Positions 36,813 to 49,051 are shown, numbered from the stretch's first letter. The stretch is 64,000 nucleotides of DNA from Acanthococcus lagerstroemiae (GCA_031841125.1 CM063108.1:71334344-71398343); one strand, 5' to 3'. The notes: generated by a model not told the origin, from the letters alone. Numbers and translations are program-made.

Positions 36813-37637
36813 TCCCCCCAACTCCCTCCGCCAAGGAATAGAGAGGCGTCCAAAACTCTTCTGTCATACTTATTCAAGAATAGGAGTACTTCTTCTTTGA
36901 AATTTCGCTTCGAGAGAAGTTCTGCATTGTAGATGTAGGGCATATACTTATCACGCGACGAGTTTCCCATCTACCTATTATGGACAAGGAAATAAGTAAC
37001 ACTTCGCCGAAACATTAACTTTAGGGTGAACGAACCTTTAAAGCTCGCTAGATCCACTGTTCATTCCAGTAGGCAACTTCTCCTCTTTCCCATCAAGATA
37101 CACGATCACTCCGAGCCATACCTACGGGAATTTGGTTGATTCTGCAACTAACCTGTTCCTAACAATAAAGAACTTCGCGTTTAGGCCATTCAACCCTCCT
37201 CTCCCCTAATCGCCTCTCACTCTACTCATGTGAGACTTCTACCTGAGGTTTGAAACTCCGCTTTTTTATCGACGATCTAGCTGGCTCGTAAGCCTATCCA
37301 CCCGGTTTGTCCGTGGGTTTGAGTGCTGGAGTTTCCTGTACTCCAGAACCGAAAGCCATGTTTCTGGTACCCAGAGAGAAACCAAAACAAGAGTCGCTCC
37401 AGAAGTTAACTAAAACTAGACCGGCAGTTTTGTGACAATCGTGGTAGTTTCAGTGTCATAATTTCAGTATTTTGCATGGCTACAGTGGTAAAGCTGCTTG
37501 TTATTTTGACGATTTGCAGCATTCTCTAGAGGCTTTGAATTTGCAAATACTAGATTTACTTTCTCGTCACGAATTGTAATCATTCCTAAAGAGGTCATTC
37601 ATAAACGTAGGCAAGGAGAAGCACAGACTTATACCTA
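35677..37637. other. Probable SMS 5' intron or upstream region
   Basis: No exon can be assigned. It contains a pure (CA)n tract at 36781-36805 and an alternating GCGC/GAGAG patch near 36053-36082. Open frames are short and unrecognised. Confidence 0.4.
36781..36805. repeat. (CA)n microsatellite
   Basis: Twelve and a half CA units, then CTCACAC. Confidence 0.9.
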
Positions 37638-37640
37638 GAC

Positions 37641-37800
37641 AGAGGTGGCTTGGTGGCCGAGAGGATTTGAACGCTCTGCCTCACGGAACACGGGTTCGAA
37701 TCCCAGTACGGACGGCGAATTTTCAACACTAAAATATGATTTAAAAAATAATAAAATACAAGAATATGTGGAAAAACTTCAACAACCGACCAAGCCACAC
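37641..37800 (+). mobile_element. tRNA-derived SINE-like head
   Basis: An RNA polymerase III A box, TGGCCGAGAGG (37654-37664), and a perfect B box, GGTTCGAATCC (37693-37703), are 28 bases apart. The T arm pairs (GGG..CCC around the B box), but the acceptor arms do not pair and there is no proper anticodon arm. It is therefore a tRNA-like SINE rather than a tRNA gene. An A-rich stretch follows at about 37737-37760. The 3' end is not defined, and body sequence may continue to about 38060. Confidence 0.65.
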
Positions 37801-40800
37801 CAATAGTAGCAAGAGGTGGAGTTCAATTGTCCCGCCGGAATTCAAAAAAACTACAATTGAGGTAACCACACCTATAAACTACTAACATCAGACTAGGCTA
37901 GTGTGTCATGCAGGTTGCATGCCCCTCATAGATAAGGAAAACTCTTTCATGACCATTCCCTAGTAATGACTTGTCACCAAGGGGAATTAGACTATAACCC
38001 TTGTACCAAAAATCATTGATCAAGGAGGCCTATGACCCATTGGGTGGACCAATACATCTGTTTCAAGGCTGTATTTATTTATTTGTACCTAGACGGAGCC
38101 AGATTTCCCATAAGGCTGACTAGGCTGAAGCCTAGGCGCAACATTTTTGAAAAAAAAATAATAATAAATAAGAAAAATTTTCTTAGCGCAATTTGCGAGA
38201 GAAAATTTTTTTATTCTCTTTTTCCAAAAAATAGCTGCGGTCAGCGGCGCAAACTTTCTTTAGAGTTCCGATCAGATACAAATTTCTATTTCAAAACTCA
38301 CACAATAAAGTGTTGATCAGAAACATGGACGAAAGCAAAAAGGTCTTCATTCCAACTACATACAGCTCAAACGTTTAGGCTTACGGACGAGCGGTTGTAA
38401 CAAAACGACGCCAAGTGGTACGAAATCTGGTTAATGCGAGCATTAGGTACCGGAAAAATTGCGAGATTGACGAGATTTTTAGTGCCCACCCGGATCCACC
38501 AACACACTATTCACCCGTTCATCGTTATTATGTTACCTCTCAGGTAATTCTCGTTAGGGCTGCACGATTACACGTGGATAAAATTGAATCACCCCATTTT
38601 GTAAACGCCAGAACAATATTTTGAATTTTCTTACACTTCGAATTTCACAGAAAATTTTTTGTACGAATAATAACCACTAGCGCATAATTCTAGGATATAT
38701 CGGTAATGCAAACTCAAAAACTTCGAAAAAATACACGTTCTAGAAATACTGACAGATCTATGAAATGGTTTTTTGGAATTAAAATAGCGGATTGATCGTA
38801 CTTATGGGTCATTGTAGAAACTATTCTCGTGTTCTTCGTTTCCGATTCCACCTTTGAAAGTAACTTTCTCGTCTTTTCATCTGGTTACATCTCACTCGAA
38901 GCATTCTAATCTCTGTTCGTATCAATAAATAAAATGACTTGCACCATCATCTCCAATGAAAGAAACGAAGCAGAATGCCAAAACCTCTGATCAGTTGAGA
39001 ACGTTGCCTCCAACAGAGCCATTTACCACCATGAAAAATGAAACAAGAGCTTCGAGCTCCAGTTTTTGAGGGTCAGGATCTTCCAGCTTACGACTTCAAA
39101 TACGTTCAAAAGTTACTCCACAGGACAGTCATAATCGTACATTGTTCGTTTTCAGTCAGCGATCTGGGAGCTAAAATCTTACTAATTCTCTTCAACACTC
39201 ATAAACGATGTACACGATGCCATCTGAGCTCGACCAGGGTGACTTGTCTCGAAGTCATTGGCTCCTTTTCGCGTGATGTTGAATTTCCTCAGGTCAGAGA
39301 CAGCTTCAGTTAAACCTCCAAAATGGAGAATGGGTTGGCGATGTGTGAAGAATCAGAGAACTGAGCGAATGATGATCTCCAAATTTAGAGGAGGCATACC
39401 CGAGTGACTGGGCTGCTGGTGGTACGGTATGGGCGGCTAATCTGAACACGATGTTGTCCATGATTTTGTGGTGTTTTGACAGTGATGCTTGTGGCACTAG
39501 ACGGAGCTACAGCAGAGGACGTGCGTGAGAATATACTTCTTCGCACAGTCCACCGAAGATATTCTGGCAGATGCTGACAAGTCCAGAGAGAGTGGCGATA
39601 TAGATTACCAAGCGGTAAGAAAATCAACCCACGAGTGATAGGTACAAGGACTTGCAGAGAAGTAGGGGGATGGGAGAGCTGAAGTGAACCAAACGAAACC
39701 ACTTTGTACCGGCTTACGCTATCAATTTAACGAAGGTTCGCGGAATGCCAATCCCATGTATTCATCTATTTCCTATACATGACATGAGTGACACGTGAAA
39801 TTTTAAACGTAAAAACAAAGTAATAAAACTGTGTAACTAACGAACGATATTCATACGCGATACGAACCATCATTTGTAATCGTTTACACTTTATTAAAGA
39901 ATGAAAAAGAAGAAGGAAAAAATGGAAATTAAAAAAAGACGTAGGTATGTGTTGAGATCTTTATGGAGGCCACGCACGTTTGCGTTAAGTAGTTAAACGG
40001 GACATCCGCATGAAGTGTACATTAAATCGAATCGAGTGTGAAACAGTTTTACAATAGCCGTTGTCGTATAAATTACGTTACCTATAGACTAATTCGCAGC
40101 CGAAAGCCAGTAAGGAAAGTCTTTGTGGAGAAGGCAGAGCGTACCTGCAGATTTTTCATACCGCAAGACTAATATCCTATGTGAGGCGCATGTACGAAGG
40201 GGGAGAAGGGAGGAACTTTTAGTATTATTGAACTGCGACTTCATCCAATTTCGACTTTTCTGGTCGCACAGGTTCATCCAATTCCTGCAGCTGCCTTAAC
40301 GTGCTGCGGCGTAGATGGCTTCGCAAATCGCGAACTTGAGCGGTTGCGAGCAAATGAACACGCGATTCGTTTTACTCACTTTCTCTTGCCAGTGTACATA
40401 ATATATGTACTTGCACGGTACAATTACCTGACGGTTGTCTTCGTTCATGTTAAATCAATTTCCTTGGTAACGCGAGCTAGCATTATTATTGTTGTGTTGT
40501 GGGTAAAGTCATTCCGCGTGTAATACTGCAACAAGTGCAACTAAGTAGGTACAACTATACACTACTGTCTTGGGTATTGTGCTGGCTGGCATTCCAGTTT
40601 CAAGCTGGCTCATTTGGTGATAATGGCCCAAAGTGGAGCACCAAAACAAGCCAATCGCGTATACGATAGACAGGTGTACGCGCCCACTGAAATCGAGTGA
40701 CAGAATATCCGAAGTACCTAACAAGTATTATTCCAGTGATCTCCGGTAAATCTGATGATTGGTTCGGATTACAGTTTACAACCAACGTATCAAGTGATTA

Positions 40801-41276
40801 CTTGGATCAGTCCGAGTTGAGTCACAATTTTTCAACTTTTTAGCATACACTGTCACTGGATGTAACGACGCTTACGCGAATACCGGATAACAGAGGGGAT
40901 GGGTAACTGCTTTTTCCAGAAAGAAATATTGATATCAGAAACGCTTTATATGTAAATGGCAACGTTCTCAAACAAGTCTGCTCGGAGTTTTTCGAAGATT
41001 TTCAATACATTAGAAACAAGAGTATGTGACAGAAACTCGAGAATCGTAAATGAGTTTTCAAGAGCCGCAGCGAGTTTTTTAAACAGGTATATTAAAGTTT
41101 TTCAATTCTGAACAAGCTTTCGAAGATTTTGAACGAGTCTTGAAAAGTTTTGAAGCCCTAAAAACTTTCACAGAGGCACGATCAAACTTTGATAAATCCC
41201 AATCAAGATTGAAAGAATCATAGAAAGTCACGAAGAGCATCATCTTCTTGTTATAAATAGGTATGGAATAGTATAT
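37801..41276. other. Intergenic DNA, no gene recognised
   Basis: No known domain is seen. The part from about 40970 to 41240 is a degenerate GAGTYTTGAA / AAGTTTTGAA-rich sequence, related in texture to 51.84-52.02 kb and 53.64-54.09 kb. Confidence 0.45.
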
Positions 41277-41399
41277 TACACTGCAAGGATTGAAAGCGAG
41301 CTTTATCACGCCGAGTGCGACTGTTAGCGAAGCGAGCCGAAGGCGAGTGAAGTTAGTCGTGCGTTGGCGTGATAACTCGCTTCAATCCTTGCATTGTAA
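41277..41399. mobile_element. Palindromic MITE-like element
   Basis: The arms TTACACTGCAAGGATTGAAA.. and ..TTCAATCCTTGCATTGTAA are near-complementary through GCGAG..TTATCACGCC, leaving a short centre of GCGAAGCGAGCC type. It is 123 bp with no coding sequence. The target duplication is unclear. Confidence 0.7.
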
Positions 41400-41682
41400 G
41401 ATATTTTGTATTACCAATGCATCGAACAGCTAATTGTACCTAGATTGTACACATCTGTGAAAGAAAAATATGTGACGTCATCTTTTTTCAGTCCTTTTAC
41501 AAGTCCTAGGACTGAAAAGAGTCTTCTGCGCATGTGCCGTAGCATTTACAAACGCAGCTGCGATCTATCGTGATAACGTGAACTTTCAATCTGCAAAATG
41601 AGACTGTTAAACCGTTGTTTCGATGCATGTGTAATACAAAAACTTTTACAATGTCTTAATACAGTCTTGAAATAGTTATTTA

Positions 41683-41888
41683 TTGTATACAGGTCCGGTA
41701 ATTACGACGTAACAGCACTGTTTTCACGAAGGTAAATGCCGTTTTAACGCCTCGTTCTCGTGAACACTGACGCAGCGCTGTAAAGACGCTGTGATTGGTT
41801 AGCGATAACAACATTACCACTCTAGAGGTTTAAGTGAGCTTGTAGAGGTGGAAAGTCAGTAGTTCGAGATTACCGGACCTTGTATACA
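41683..41888. mobile_element. 188-bp MITE with 9-bp target-site duplication
   Basis: The core 41692-41879 has 11-bp perfect inverted ends, GGTCCGGTAAT and ATTACCGGACC. The flanks 41683-41691 and 41880-41888 are both TTGTATACA, a 9-bp direct repeat. It is non-coding. A 9-bp duplication fits Mutator-like or Merlin-like insertion; the source is not shown. Confidence 0.82.
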
Positions 41889-42394
41889 ATAAAATAGGTA
41901 GCATACTGTACAGCAGTGTTGCCAGATGCGGCGATTTTACGCCGATTAGGCGATTTTTACTTTTCCTTGGCGCTCTAAATTTTACGCGAATCGCCTGCGA
42001 TAAATTAGGCGATTCTTGGCGATTTTTCCCATTCTTCCCGTTTTTTGTGTTTTTCCGTCACACTCGTAAACAACGTGAAAAATGGTTTTATTTTCTTCAT
42101 GTTTTGTACAAGAAAAAGGCTCTTAGCCGCACCATACTGGTCTGAAAAGAGCCTTTAGTTACATCTCATTAAGGGCCTTTTTTGTGTTAGTTTTATGCCA
42201 CTACAGTCCCTTTTCTTGTGATTGCTAACATGGTCAGCTGACTTTAGTTGTCTCTTGCTAGCTGCTAGAAATCTAGCATCGTGTCAACCGGGCTTTATTG
42301 CTATCTAAAGAATCACGTGTGGTATGGTCAAGACAAGGGTTTGGAAAAATGATTTTCAGATTTTCACCTCCCTCGTGTTTTAACTTTTAATAAT

Positions 42395-44754
42395 ATGGGG
42401 AAGTACAGCAACAACAAAAAGTACTACAATACATCATGGGAAAAGGAAGATAAGTTCAAAGGTAAGTGACTGAAGATTGCATATTCGTTTTCCTCAATCA
42501 GTAATGGAACTGATAGTATTCATTCTATTCTATCGTTATGTCTTTGTAGACTGGTTAACCGCCGGAGCCAATGGCACAGCACGTTGCAAACTATGTGAAG
42601 TTAGTTTAAGGCCGCAGAAGAATGATCTTTTCAGACACAAAGATACTTCAAAACATCAACAGAAAGAAGATAAGCTTCAGTCAAAATTAAGTAAGTTTTT
42701 GTAGTCACTGGGGTGCGTTCAGAAACTATCACCGAAAAGCAACTGGTTATCTCTATCTCACTCCACTTTCGACTGGAGTACGGTAGAGTAACCGAGATAC
42801 AAAATTATCGGTTACCATGTTGGTTGCACGTTTCTGAACGCGCCCTTGGTAACTTGGTTTTGTGTTGTGTTAATTAATTTTGTTTTTATATCTATTCTTA
42901 GAAGTGACTCCCATCGACGTATTCGATTCGCAGAAAAAGTTGGACATTATTCTGGCTTTACATATTTCAAACCATACTTCTATTCGAAGCGTGGATCACC
43001 TGGGCGAACTTTTGAACAAACATTTTGGTGCTCAGAAAGGGACAGAAGTTCGTATTCACCGGACAAAATGTTCGTCCATCATACTGAATGTGTTGGTACC
43101 GGCATTTAGAGAAGAACTGCACGCTGAGATAGGTAACGCGTATTTTTCCATCATTTTGGACGAGTCGACGGATGTAAGTCAACAGAAACTGATGTCGTAT
43201 TGTATCCGCTATTTCAATGGAAAATTGGGGAAAATAGTTGTCGACTTTTTAGGCTTCCAACCTGTCACTCACACGACTGCAGTAGCATATTAGATGAGAA
43301 TTTTCGTACTTTTATGGCTGACTTGGGATTAAATCTCAGTAATATGTTATCTATAGCAACTGATGGAGCCGCAAATCTTTGCGGCAAGAATCACTCTCTT
43401 TTCACCCTTTTAAAACAGCGATATCCTAAGTTGCAGTTACTCAGATGCGTATGTCATTCTCTAAGCAAATGCGCTCAGAAGGCATGTGAAGAGCTACCTT
43501 CACATTTAGAATTCCTTTTAAGAGAAACAAGACACTGGTTTTCACATAGCCCACTCAGAATGCAGGTCTATGAAAACATTTACCGCCAATTGAATCATAA
43601 GAAGAAACCTCCAAAACTGACTTCTTTATCGCCAACTCGCTGGCTAGCGTTTAACTCTGCGACAAAAGAAAATATTACTCAATGGCATTCTTTGAAAGCG
43701 CATTTTGTACAAATTAGCAAATCAACTGATCGAAGCGCAACATGTTACATTGGGCGCACATTAGCGAGCATGTATGAAGACGACGGAAATTATTTATATT
43801 TTTTATTTATGAATTCGGTTTTAGACGATGTAGACAGGATGAACCTTGTGTTCCAATCAGATAAGGTTAATATTGTGAAAGCATACGACGATCTACGTTT
43901 ATTAATTATCCAGTGTTCTAAGCGTATTTTTAAACCTTCGTTCCTCAAAATTCGTTGCGAGGAAAATTCAAATATTGTTGATAAGAACGCAGCAGAACTT
44001 GAAACGATTAAATTTGCAGTGACAAAGGCCAGACAAGAAATTGGCAATTCTGTACTTCATATTGATTCAATCGACTATGGGCATAATTTTCAAGATTTTG
44101 CCTCATTTCTAATCCGTTTATGTGAAGAACTTATTGCAAGACTTCCATCTAATTTTGCGGTTATTGAAAAAGTGAATTTTTTTTCTCCGAAGTACTGTAT
44201 TGGACCAAACAAAAAAAATTATGACGAGCTTCCTTTGGATCTGCTTCCTGAGAATTCCAGCTTCTCTGTTGAACGAATTCGAGCTCAGTGGTCTCGACTA
44301 CAAAGTTTGAGAATTGAAGAAATATATGATGATACGAAAAGAAATTTACATGACATTGATATAATTGAATTTTGGAAAACTGTCTCGGATATGCAGAACG
44401 CATTAGGTGAACCAGTGTTCAAAGAACTTGCTCAATTTGCTCTTCTTGCATTTATTTCTGCCTATCAGTAATGCAGTGGTAGAGCGAGTATTCAGTGTTA
44501 TGAATACAGTAAAAACTAAACTGAGAAATAAATTAGGTTTACAAATGCTCGAAGGTATACTTCGTTCAAGATTATTTTTGTTTGTTCGCAATATATGTTG
44601 TAATAATTTCGAACCAACTAAGAAGATGTATTTGTTGCACAATAAAGATATGTATTCGAGATCGAGTGTAGAAGAGATAGACTTATCTTTTTATGAAGCA
44701 GCACATGCGGCAGGTGGCTCTGAAACTGACGATGAATGTGATTTAATGTGAGAT
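42395..44754 (+). pseudogene. hAT transposase, three exons, two frameshifts
   Basis: It catalyses cut-and-paste movement of the surrounding element. Exon 1 is 42395-42461, exon 2 42550-42690 and exon 3 starts at 42902, with GTAAGT donors and AG acceptors that keep phase. Exon 2 encodes a BED-like zinc finger (Cys35, Cys38, His52, His58). Exon 3 begins the RNase-H-like core with LDESTD (first catalytic Asp, about residue 156). It continues with ATDGAANLCG (second Asp, codon about 43362), the CVCH motif (about 43446), SPTRWLAF (about 43630) and the hAT dimerisation region SNAVVERVFSVMNTVKTK with the catalytic Glu (codon about 44482). One-base-type frameshifts at about 43285-43295 (stop after THTTAVAY) and about 44440-44460 break it. 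The tail ends DDECDLM with a stop at 44749-44751. All catalytic residues remain, so decay is recent, or one shift could be a sequencing error. Confidence 0.92.
42711..42845. mobile_element. MITE inside the transposase intron
   Basis: This 135-bp element has 16-bp ends, GGGTGCGTTCAGAAAC and GTTTCTGAACGCGCCC, with one mismatch. It lies entirely within intron 2 (42691-42901). Without it the intron would be about 76 bp, a normal short insect intron. The target duplication is not clear. Confidence 0.8.
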
Positions 44755-45301
44755 TATTTGTTTTCTTGTTGAATTTATTATTTTTATAAGCATAAATAAT
44801 GTTATTTTTGAATGTTCTGTTTTTCAAATTTTCGTTATTTTTTTGTGATGCAATTAATACTGTCATTTCTACGGTCTGCTATAATTTTTTCCTTGTTGAA
44901 TTTATTATTTTTAAGCATTTAATTCATATAAAATAATGGCCTTTTTGAATTTCCTGAATATTATTCCTAAGTCAGAATCTAATTTTTAATGCGAACGGTG
45001 CCAAAAATATAGGTTTATTTTTCTGTCCTTCTCTCCTTCTTTATTATTATTGCCGATCTCACATTGTTAATAAACATTCGAAAATTTTCACCTTTACTCA
45101 ATTCTGTGCACTTTCTGGAGCTCAGGATAAGATGGAGTTGGCGATTTTGGGCGGTTTTTAAGGGGGAAAATGGCGATTTCATGTCGAATACATCTGGCAA
45201 CACTGCTGTACAGAGTTGGTAGACAAGCAATTAATGTCTCGCGCGTTAGCTCCACTCGCTGCGCTCGTCATTAATCGCTTACTTTCCGCCTTTGTACAGT
45301 A

Positions 45302-46210
45302 ATCTACTATTACTGGACTAGCGGAAGAAGTGAACGGTTACACAAGCGTTTAAAATGTGCACGAGCTGTAAGCGAGCGCGGCATTGTAACGCGAGTGGAA
45401 TTATCGCTGCCTCCGGGAGTTCAATACAAAATTTTTCTCAACAAATAGTCTTGTTCTTCCTCCACTAGTGAAGGAAATTTTTTCATTACACTTCAAATTT
45501 TTGACGCGTTATTTGAGGTTATTTCAACAGAGGAAAATTGCCTTTCATAGAGTACATTTGGTGTAGGAAAACGTAACATTTTTTTATGTGCTGAGAAAAA
45601 ATCTTAAACGAATCTTTAAAAGTCGGTGAAGCTCAAAAAAGAATCACAATGAGTCTTTACACAGTCAGTCGTCAGTGATCCGACGTTGAACAAGCAACAA
45701 GTACTCGTTTTATCGCGTTGCCGTCGTCTTATTCGGTGAAATATTTCACTAAATTCGTTCTTATCTCTTCTCATTCTCGTGATTATTCATGCTCATCTAG
45801 CGTATACACAGGTAGTACGGTAGTACATTGTCGTTCTTGTATACTACTACTCGGAAGCGTCAGCGGAGTAGCTGACATCTAGTGGCAATTTATAGAACAT
45901 CTGCGATTTGATAAGCGAGTAAGATGTTTTGTTATCAGCCCCATTCTACCGTATAGAATAATTTGAATTTTCTTTTCAATTTGGTGAATTTTTTAACGAA
46001 TTTATTATACTTTGTTTACTGAAAATTTATTCTACTACTTTTTGAAATGTTTTACTTGTTTACTAATTTGAAATGAAGTGGATGCGGTTCATTTTCAATT
46101 TCCAAGCGCGAGTCGTTTTCGAACTGTACGTGCTTTAATGAACCATCAACTATGACTTTAATCCTCGAGCTGGTCGCAAGAGGAAATGGCTGCATAACAG
46201 CCACAATTTA
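45302..46210. other. Intergenic DNA with weak hairpin remains
   Basis: The segment 45310-45430 shows weak self-complementarity (about two thirds) and GCGAGC-type words like the elements to its left, so it may be an older palindromic element. The rest shows no gene. Confidence 0.4.
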
Positions 46211-46614
46211 TGCTGCGTTCTGCCATGTTTACATAGGTAACTGAGAAGTGCTCCTTGATAATTATTTCTTTTACTACTCAGGCTGGTGATTCATTCTGAA
46301 GTTTTTTAACTTTTCAGACGCACCGAATCAATTTCTTTGCATCGATTTCTGGCGAACAAATAATATTAACATACAAAATGGAAAGCAAGATTGGAACTTT
46401 GTAAGGAAATACCCAGACGAGCGTTGGTTTGCAGCGAACATTTCAATGTTTCCAACCCCCGATGTTAGTTCATACTGAACTTGCAAGAAATTAAAAACTA
46501 CTGATGTACAATGACTGAACGTACTTCTATTCTATAGTGTTCGGAAAGAAAATATTTGCTTCCAGACGTCATTCCGTCAAAAAAAAATATTACAAAAATC
46601 ACTCGATAAATGAA
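46211..46614 (+). pseudogene. THAP zinc-finger exons of a DNA transposase
   Basis: Three short exons join in phase. Exon a ends CCVLPCLH (donor GTAACT at 46237). Exon b is 46318-46463 (acceptor TTTTCAG) and reads RTESISLHRFLANK, KWKARLELCKEI and RRALVCSEHFNVSNPR. Exon c starts at 46538 and reads SERKYLLPDVIPSK. Together these give the C2-C-H pattern of a THAP DNA-binding domain (CCVLPC; C and H in VCSEHF) and its usual LLPDxxPS ending. Two TAA codons inside exon b and no clear start show it is dead. It is probably the amino part of the DDE transposase remains at 49.5-50.1 kb; inserted repeats lie between. Confidence 0.78.
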
Positions 46615-46802
46615 ATTTAGTTAACAAACTTGAAAGCGAAAAAAAATTTACAGGCTGTAGAAGCACGCTATAAAAAGAGGCTTACGTGAACTAATAATTA
46701 CAAGGTGTCCGGGCCAGGTCAAAAAGAATTTCCCGGTTTTTCCCGACTAGTTTTATTAAATTCCCCGGTTATATTGTTTTAGTCCAGTATACTTTGTGAA
46801 AC

Positions 46803-47165
46803 AAAATTAGCCCCCCCCCCTGAATCAGTCACGCCCTTATTCCGAATCCCAAACGAATTAACTCCACGTAACCCAGGACGTTTTAAAGCCCAAGCGAGCC
46901 AATCCCACACAACCGCAAGGTGTCTGCTTTCCTTATTATTTACTTTAAAAATCCAAATTATGTCATTTACATTCGTTATATGCTAAAAATCGCATGCCGT
47001 AAATACATTAAAAAGCGTGCGACATAACTTTAATTTTTTAAATGAATAATAAGAAAATCAGACCGAGTTATGTGGGGTAGGCTCGCTTGGGGTTTGGGGC
47101 ACCCTAGGTTATGTGGTTATAGCGTACTTAGGTTATAAAACAAGCCTGGGGTTCGGGGGGGGGGG
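46803..47165. mobile_element. Long imperfect inverted repeat (MITE-like)
   Basis: The outer sequence CCCGAA-type / TAACCCAGG / CCCAAGCGAGCC (to about 46914) faces its complement GGCTCGCTTGGGG / CCTAGGTTA / GGGTTCGGGG (about 47067-47165). Inner AT-rich arms pair too (TTATTATTTACTTTAAAAA with AATTTTTTAAATGAATAAT). Homopolymers bound it: C10 on the left, G12 on the right. It is probably inserted in the intron between the THAP and DDE parts. Confidence 0.62.
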
Positions 47166-49051
47166 TTATGTGGTTACTGTTTTATCGGGCATTTTAGTTT
47201 TTACATTTGTGAATTTCGCGGAATCGGGTGTCCGTGATCATTTCTTCAACGATTCAATCTTAAAATCTAAACCTGAGGCGGCCAATTGCGTCTCTTTGAG
47301 AGGTCTTTTCTTTTTTTTTCTGGCTCGCGGATTTCAGACTTCCGCTTCCGTTTGGCCCGAAGAGAAGCCGCCTCAGCCATGTCCTCCACAGCACATTTTT
47401 CCCCAGCTTCTTTGCACTAGGCATGCGCGTTTCTCATGGCGCAGGTCATTCCTCTGGTCACATCCATATTAAGAACAACACCAGCAGCCGCAATAGCATC
47501 ATAAAGCAATCTAAAACTGTTTCAGCTCCCACGAAACTGGTGTAAACCCTGTCTTAGTGAATCATGAACTACATGAAGCCCATAACTTCCTAATTCAAGG
47601 AGGTCAATACCTCCATCTTTCTTAAATTCCGTATTTGGAGTTCTCGCAGCACCTGAAGGTTTACAGCAGGCCCATCCATCCATACTTGGATCACCTTTTT
47701 CTCATACTTCCAACGATTTTTTTTTTAGACCAAAACGAAGATTGCTCGATGTTATAACCTTATATCAAAGTGTAACTAACAAAGAAAGGAATAAGTAGGT
47801 TTTTACCTGATTGAAATTCGAGGAGTAATAGATTTGTAATAATTAAAGGATAAAATATTTGGCCCTCCGAAGAAGAACGTTTTAACGACACACCCCTGCC
47901 CGTAGCAATAGTCGGTATACCTAAGTGACTATTTTGATAAAAACTCACTCCTAATGAAGCGCGATAAAAAATGCGATGCATGCGACAACTGATACATTTT
48001 TACACGGCTTGAAATGTGTACACGAGTACTTCATACCTACTCAGTCAACATTTATTGAACCTGGTGGAAATTATTCAACTGTTCGTGACGAATTCAAATC
48101 CATCGTCAAAACTGATTCTCACTTAATGTTTGACCTAGTATCCTCCCTCCCCCCCCCCAACTTCTATAATCACAATTTTGATTTTATTTCCGACATGGAG
48201 GGTCAGAGGTAGATCTGAACAACGAATTTGAACTCGCCGAGTAAAACTGATATAGAATGAGTGGTTATCTCAATTTTTTTGATTTTCAAACATTTTGAAA
48301 ATTTTTCCATACTCCTACATATTGGGAATTTTGGTCCCAAATGCGAGTCGGTCAGTAATCCAAAATATCCATCTGAGTGGCCCTTATTCCATCTGGATTT
48401 AAGAAAAATTTCACGTTTCCGACCAGGCCGATCCCCGATGGAATTCCCACATCAAAATTTTATGACCGCGCCGATACGGCGTTAATATTATGTATTTCTG
48501 CGACGTTCTTTATTTTTACCTGGCGTTCAATACAATTTTTTTGGCGGGATCCGACTAATACGTCGCGCGTTCTTCATTTCAGGCGTTTCTTGTCACTACT
48601 TTGTCGTTCAAACAACTTTCTCTGGCGGGCTGTTATTTCCCACCCAATAATTAATATTAGAAACGCGACAGCAGCGAGTCTGAGAGAGTAAAATGGCGTC
48701 TTCCGAGATGCTAGCTTCAATCGGGTTAAGGACCTACTTACTCCGTTTTTCATTAGCTATACTTTTATGTAAGATTATAATGCACTATGAAAAGTTGTTG
48801 CTGAGATATTCGCAAACAAGCATATTTTTCTACTTATTTTCTTAATTTTTGACTACCCGCACTAAGAATGAATGCTTAACGACTTCTCCATTCGAAAGAG
48901 TGAGTGATTTCTTTACTTCTTATAAATCAAAGAACAAAAAATTCAGGTCTCCCGAACTACCGAGCGATTTGGAAGACTTCCTGTATCTTTGACAAATTTT
49001 CCGATTTCCCGATCGCTAGACACCCGTAACTTCGAGTAAATATATATATCA
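47166..49051. other. Intervening non-coding DNA
   Basis: No domain is recognised. It contains a C10 run near 48148 and short chance frames. Confidence 0.4.

Larger units (their letters stand above)
41906..45213 (+). mobile_element. Full-length hAT DNA transposon
   Basis: The element is 41914-45205 (3292 bp). Its ends are perfect 15-bp inverted repeats, CAGTGTTGCCAGATG, and both flanks carry the 8-bp target duplication CTGTACAG (41906-41913, 45206-45213), itself a palindrome. Both subterminal regions carry repeated GGCGAT(T)n words (about 41929, 41949, 42008, 42018 on the left; about 45140 and 45172 on the right) in the same orientation, plausible transposase binding sites. It encodes one split transposase on the plus strand. 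Confidence 0.95.
41904..45301. mobile_element. Palindromic MITE split by the hAT insertion
   Basis: If the hAT element and one copy of its target duplication are ignored, 41904-41913 joins 45214-45301. The result is an element of about 100 bp with facing ends (TACTGTACAGAG.. and ..TTTGTACAGTA) and imperfectly pairing arms (..AAGC(A/G)ATTAATG..). The hAT element thus landed in one end of an older palindromic element. Confidence 0.65.

Noticed and set aside
37641..37716. A functional tRNA gene
   Set aside because: The A and B boxes fit, but the acceptor and anticodon arms do not fold. It is better explained as a SINE head.
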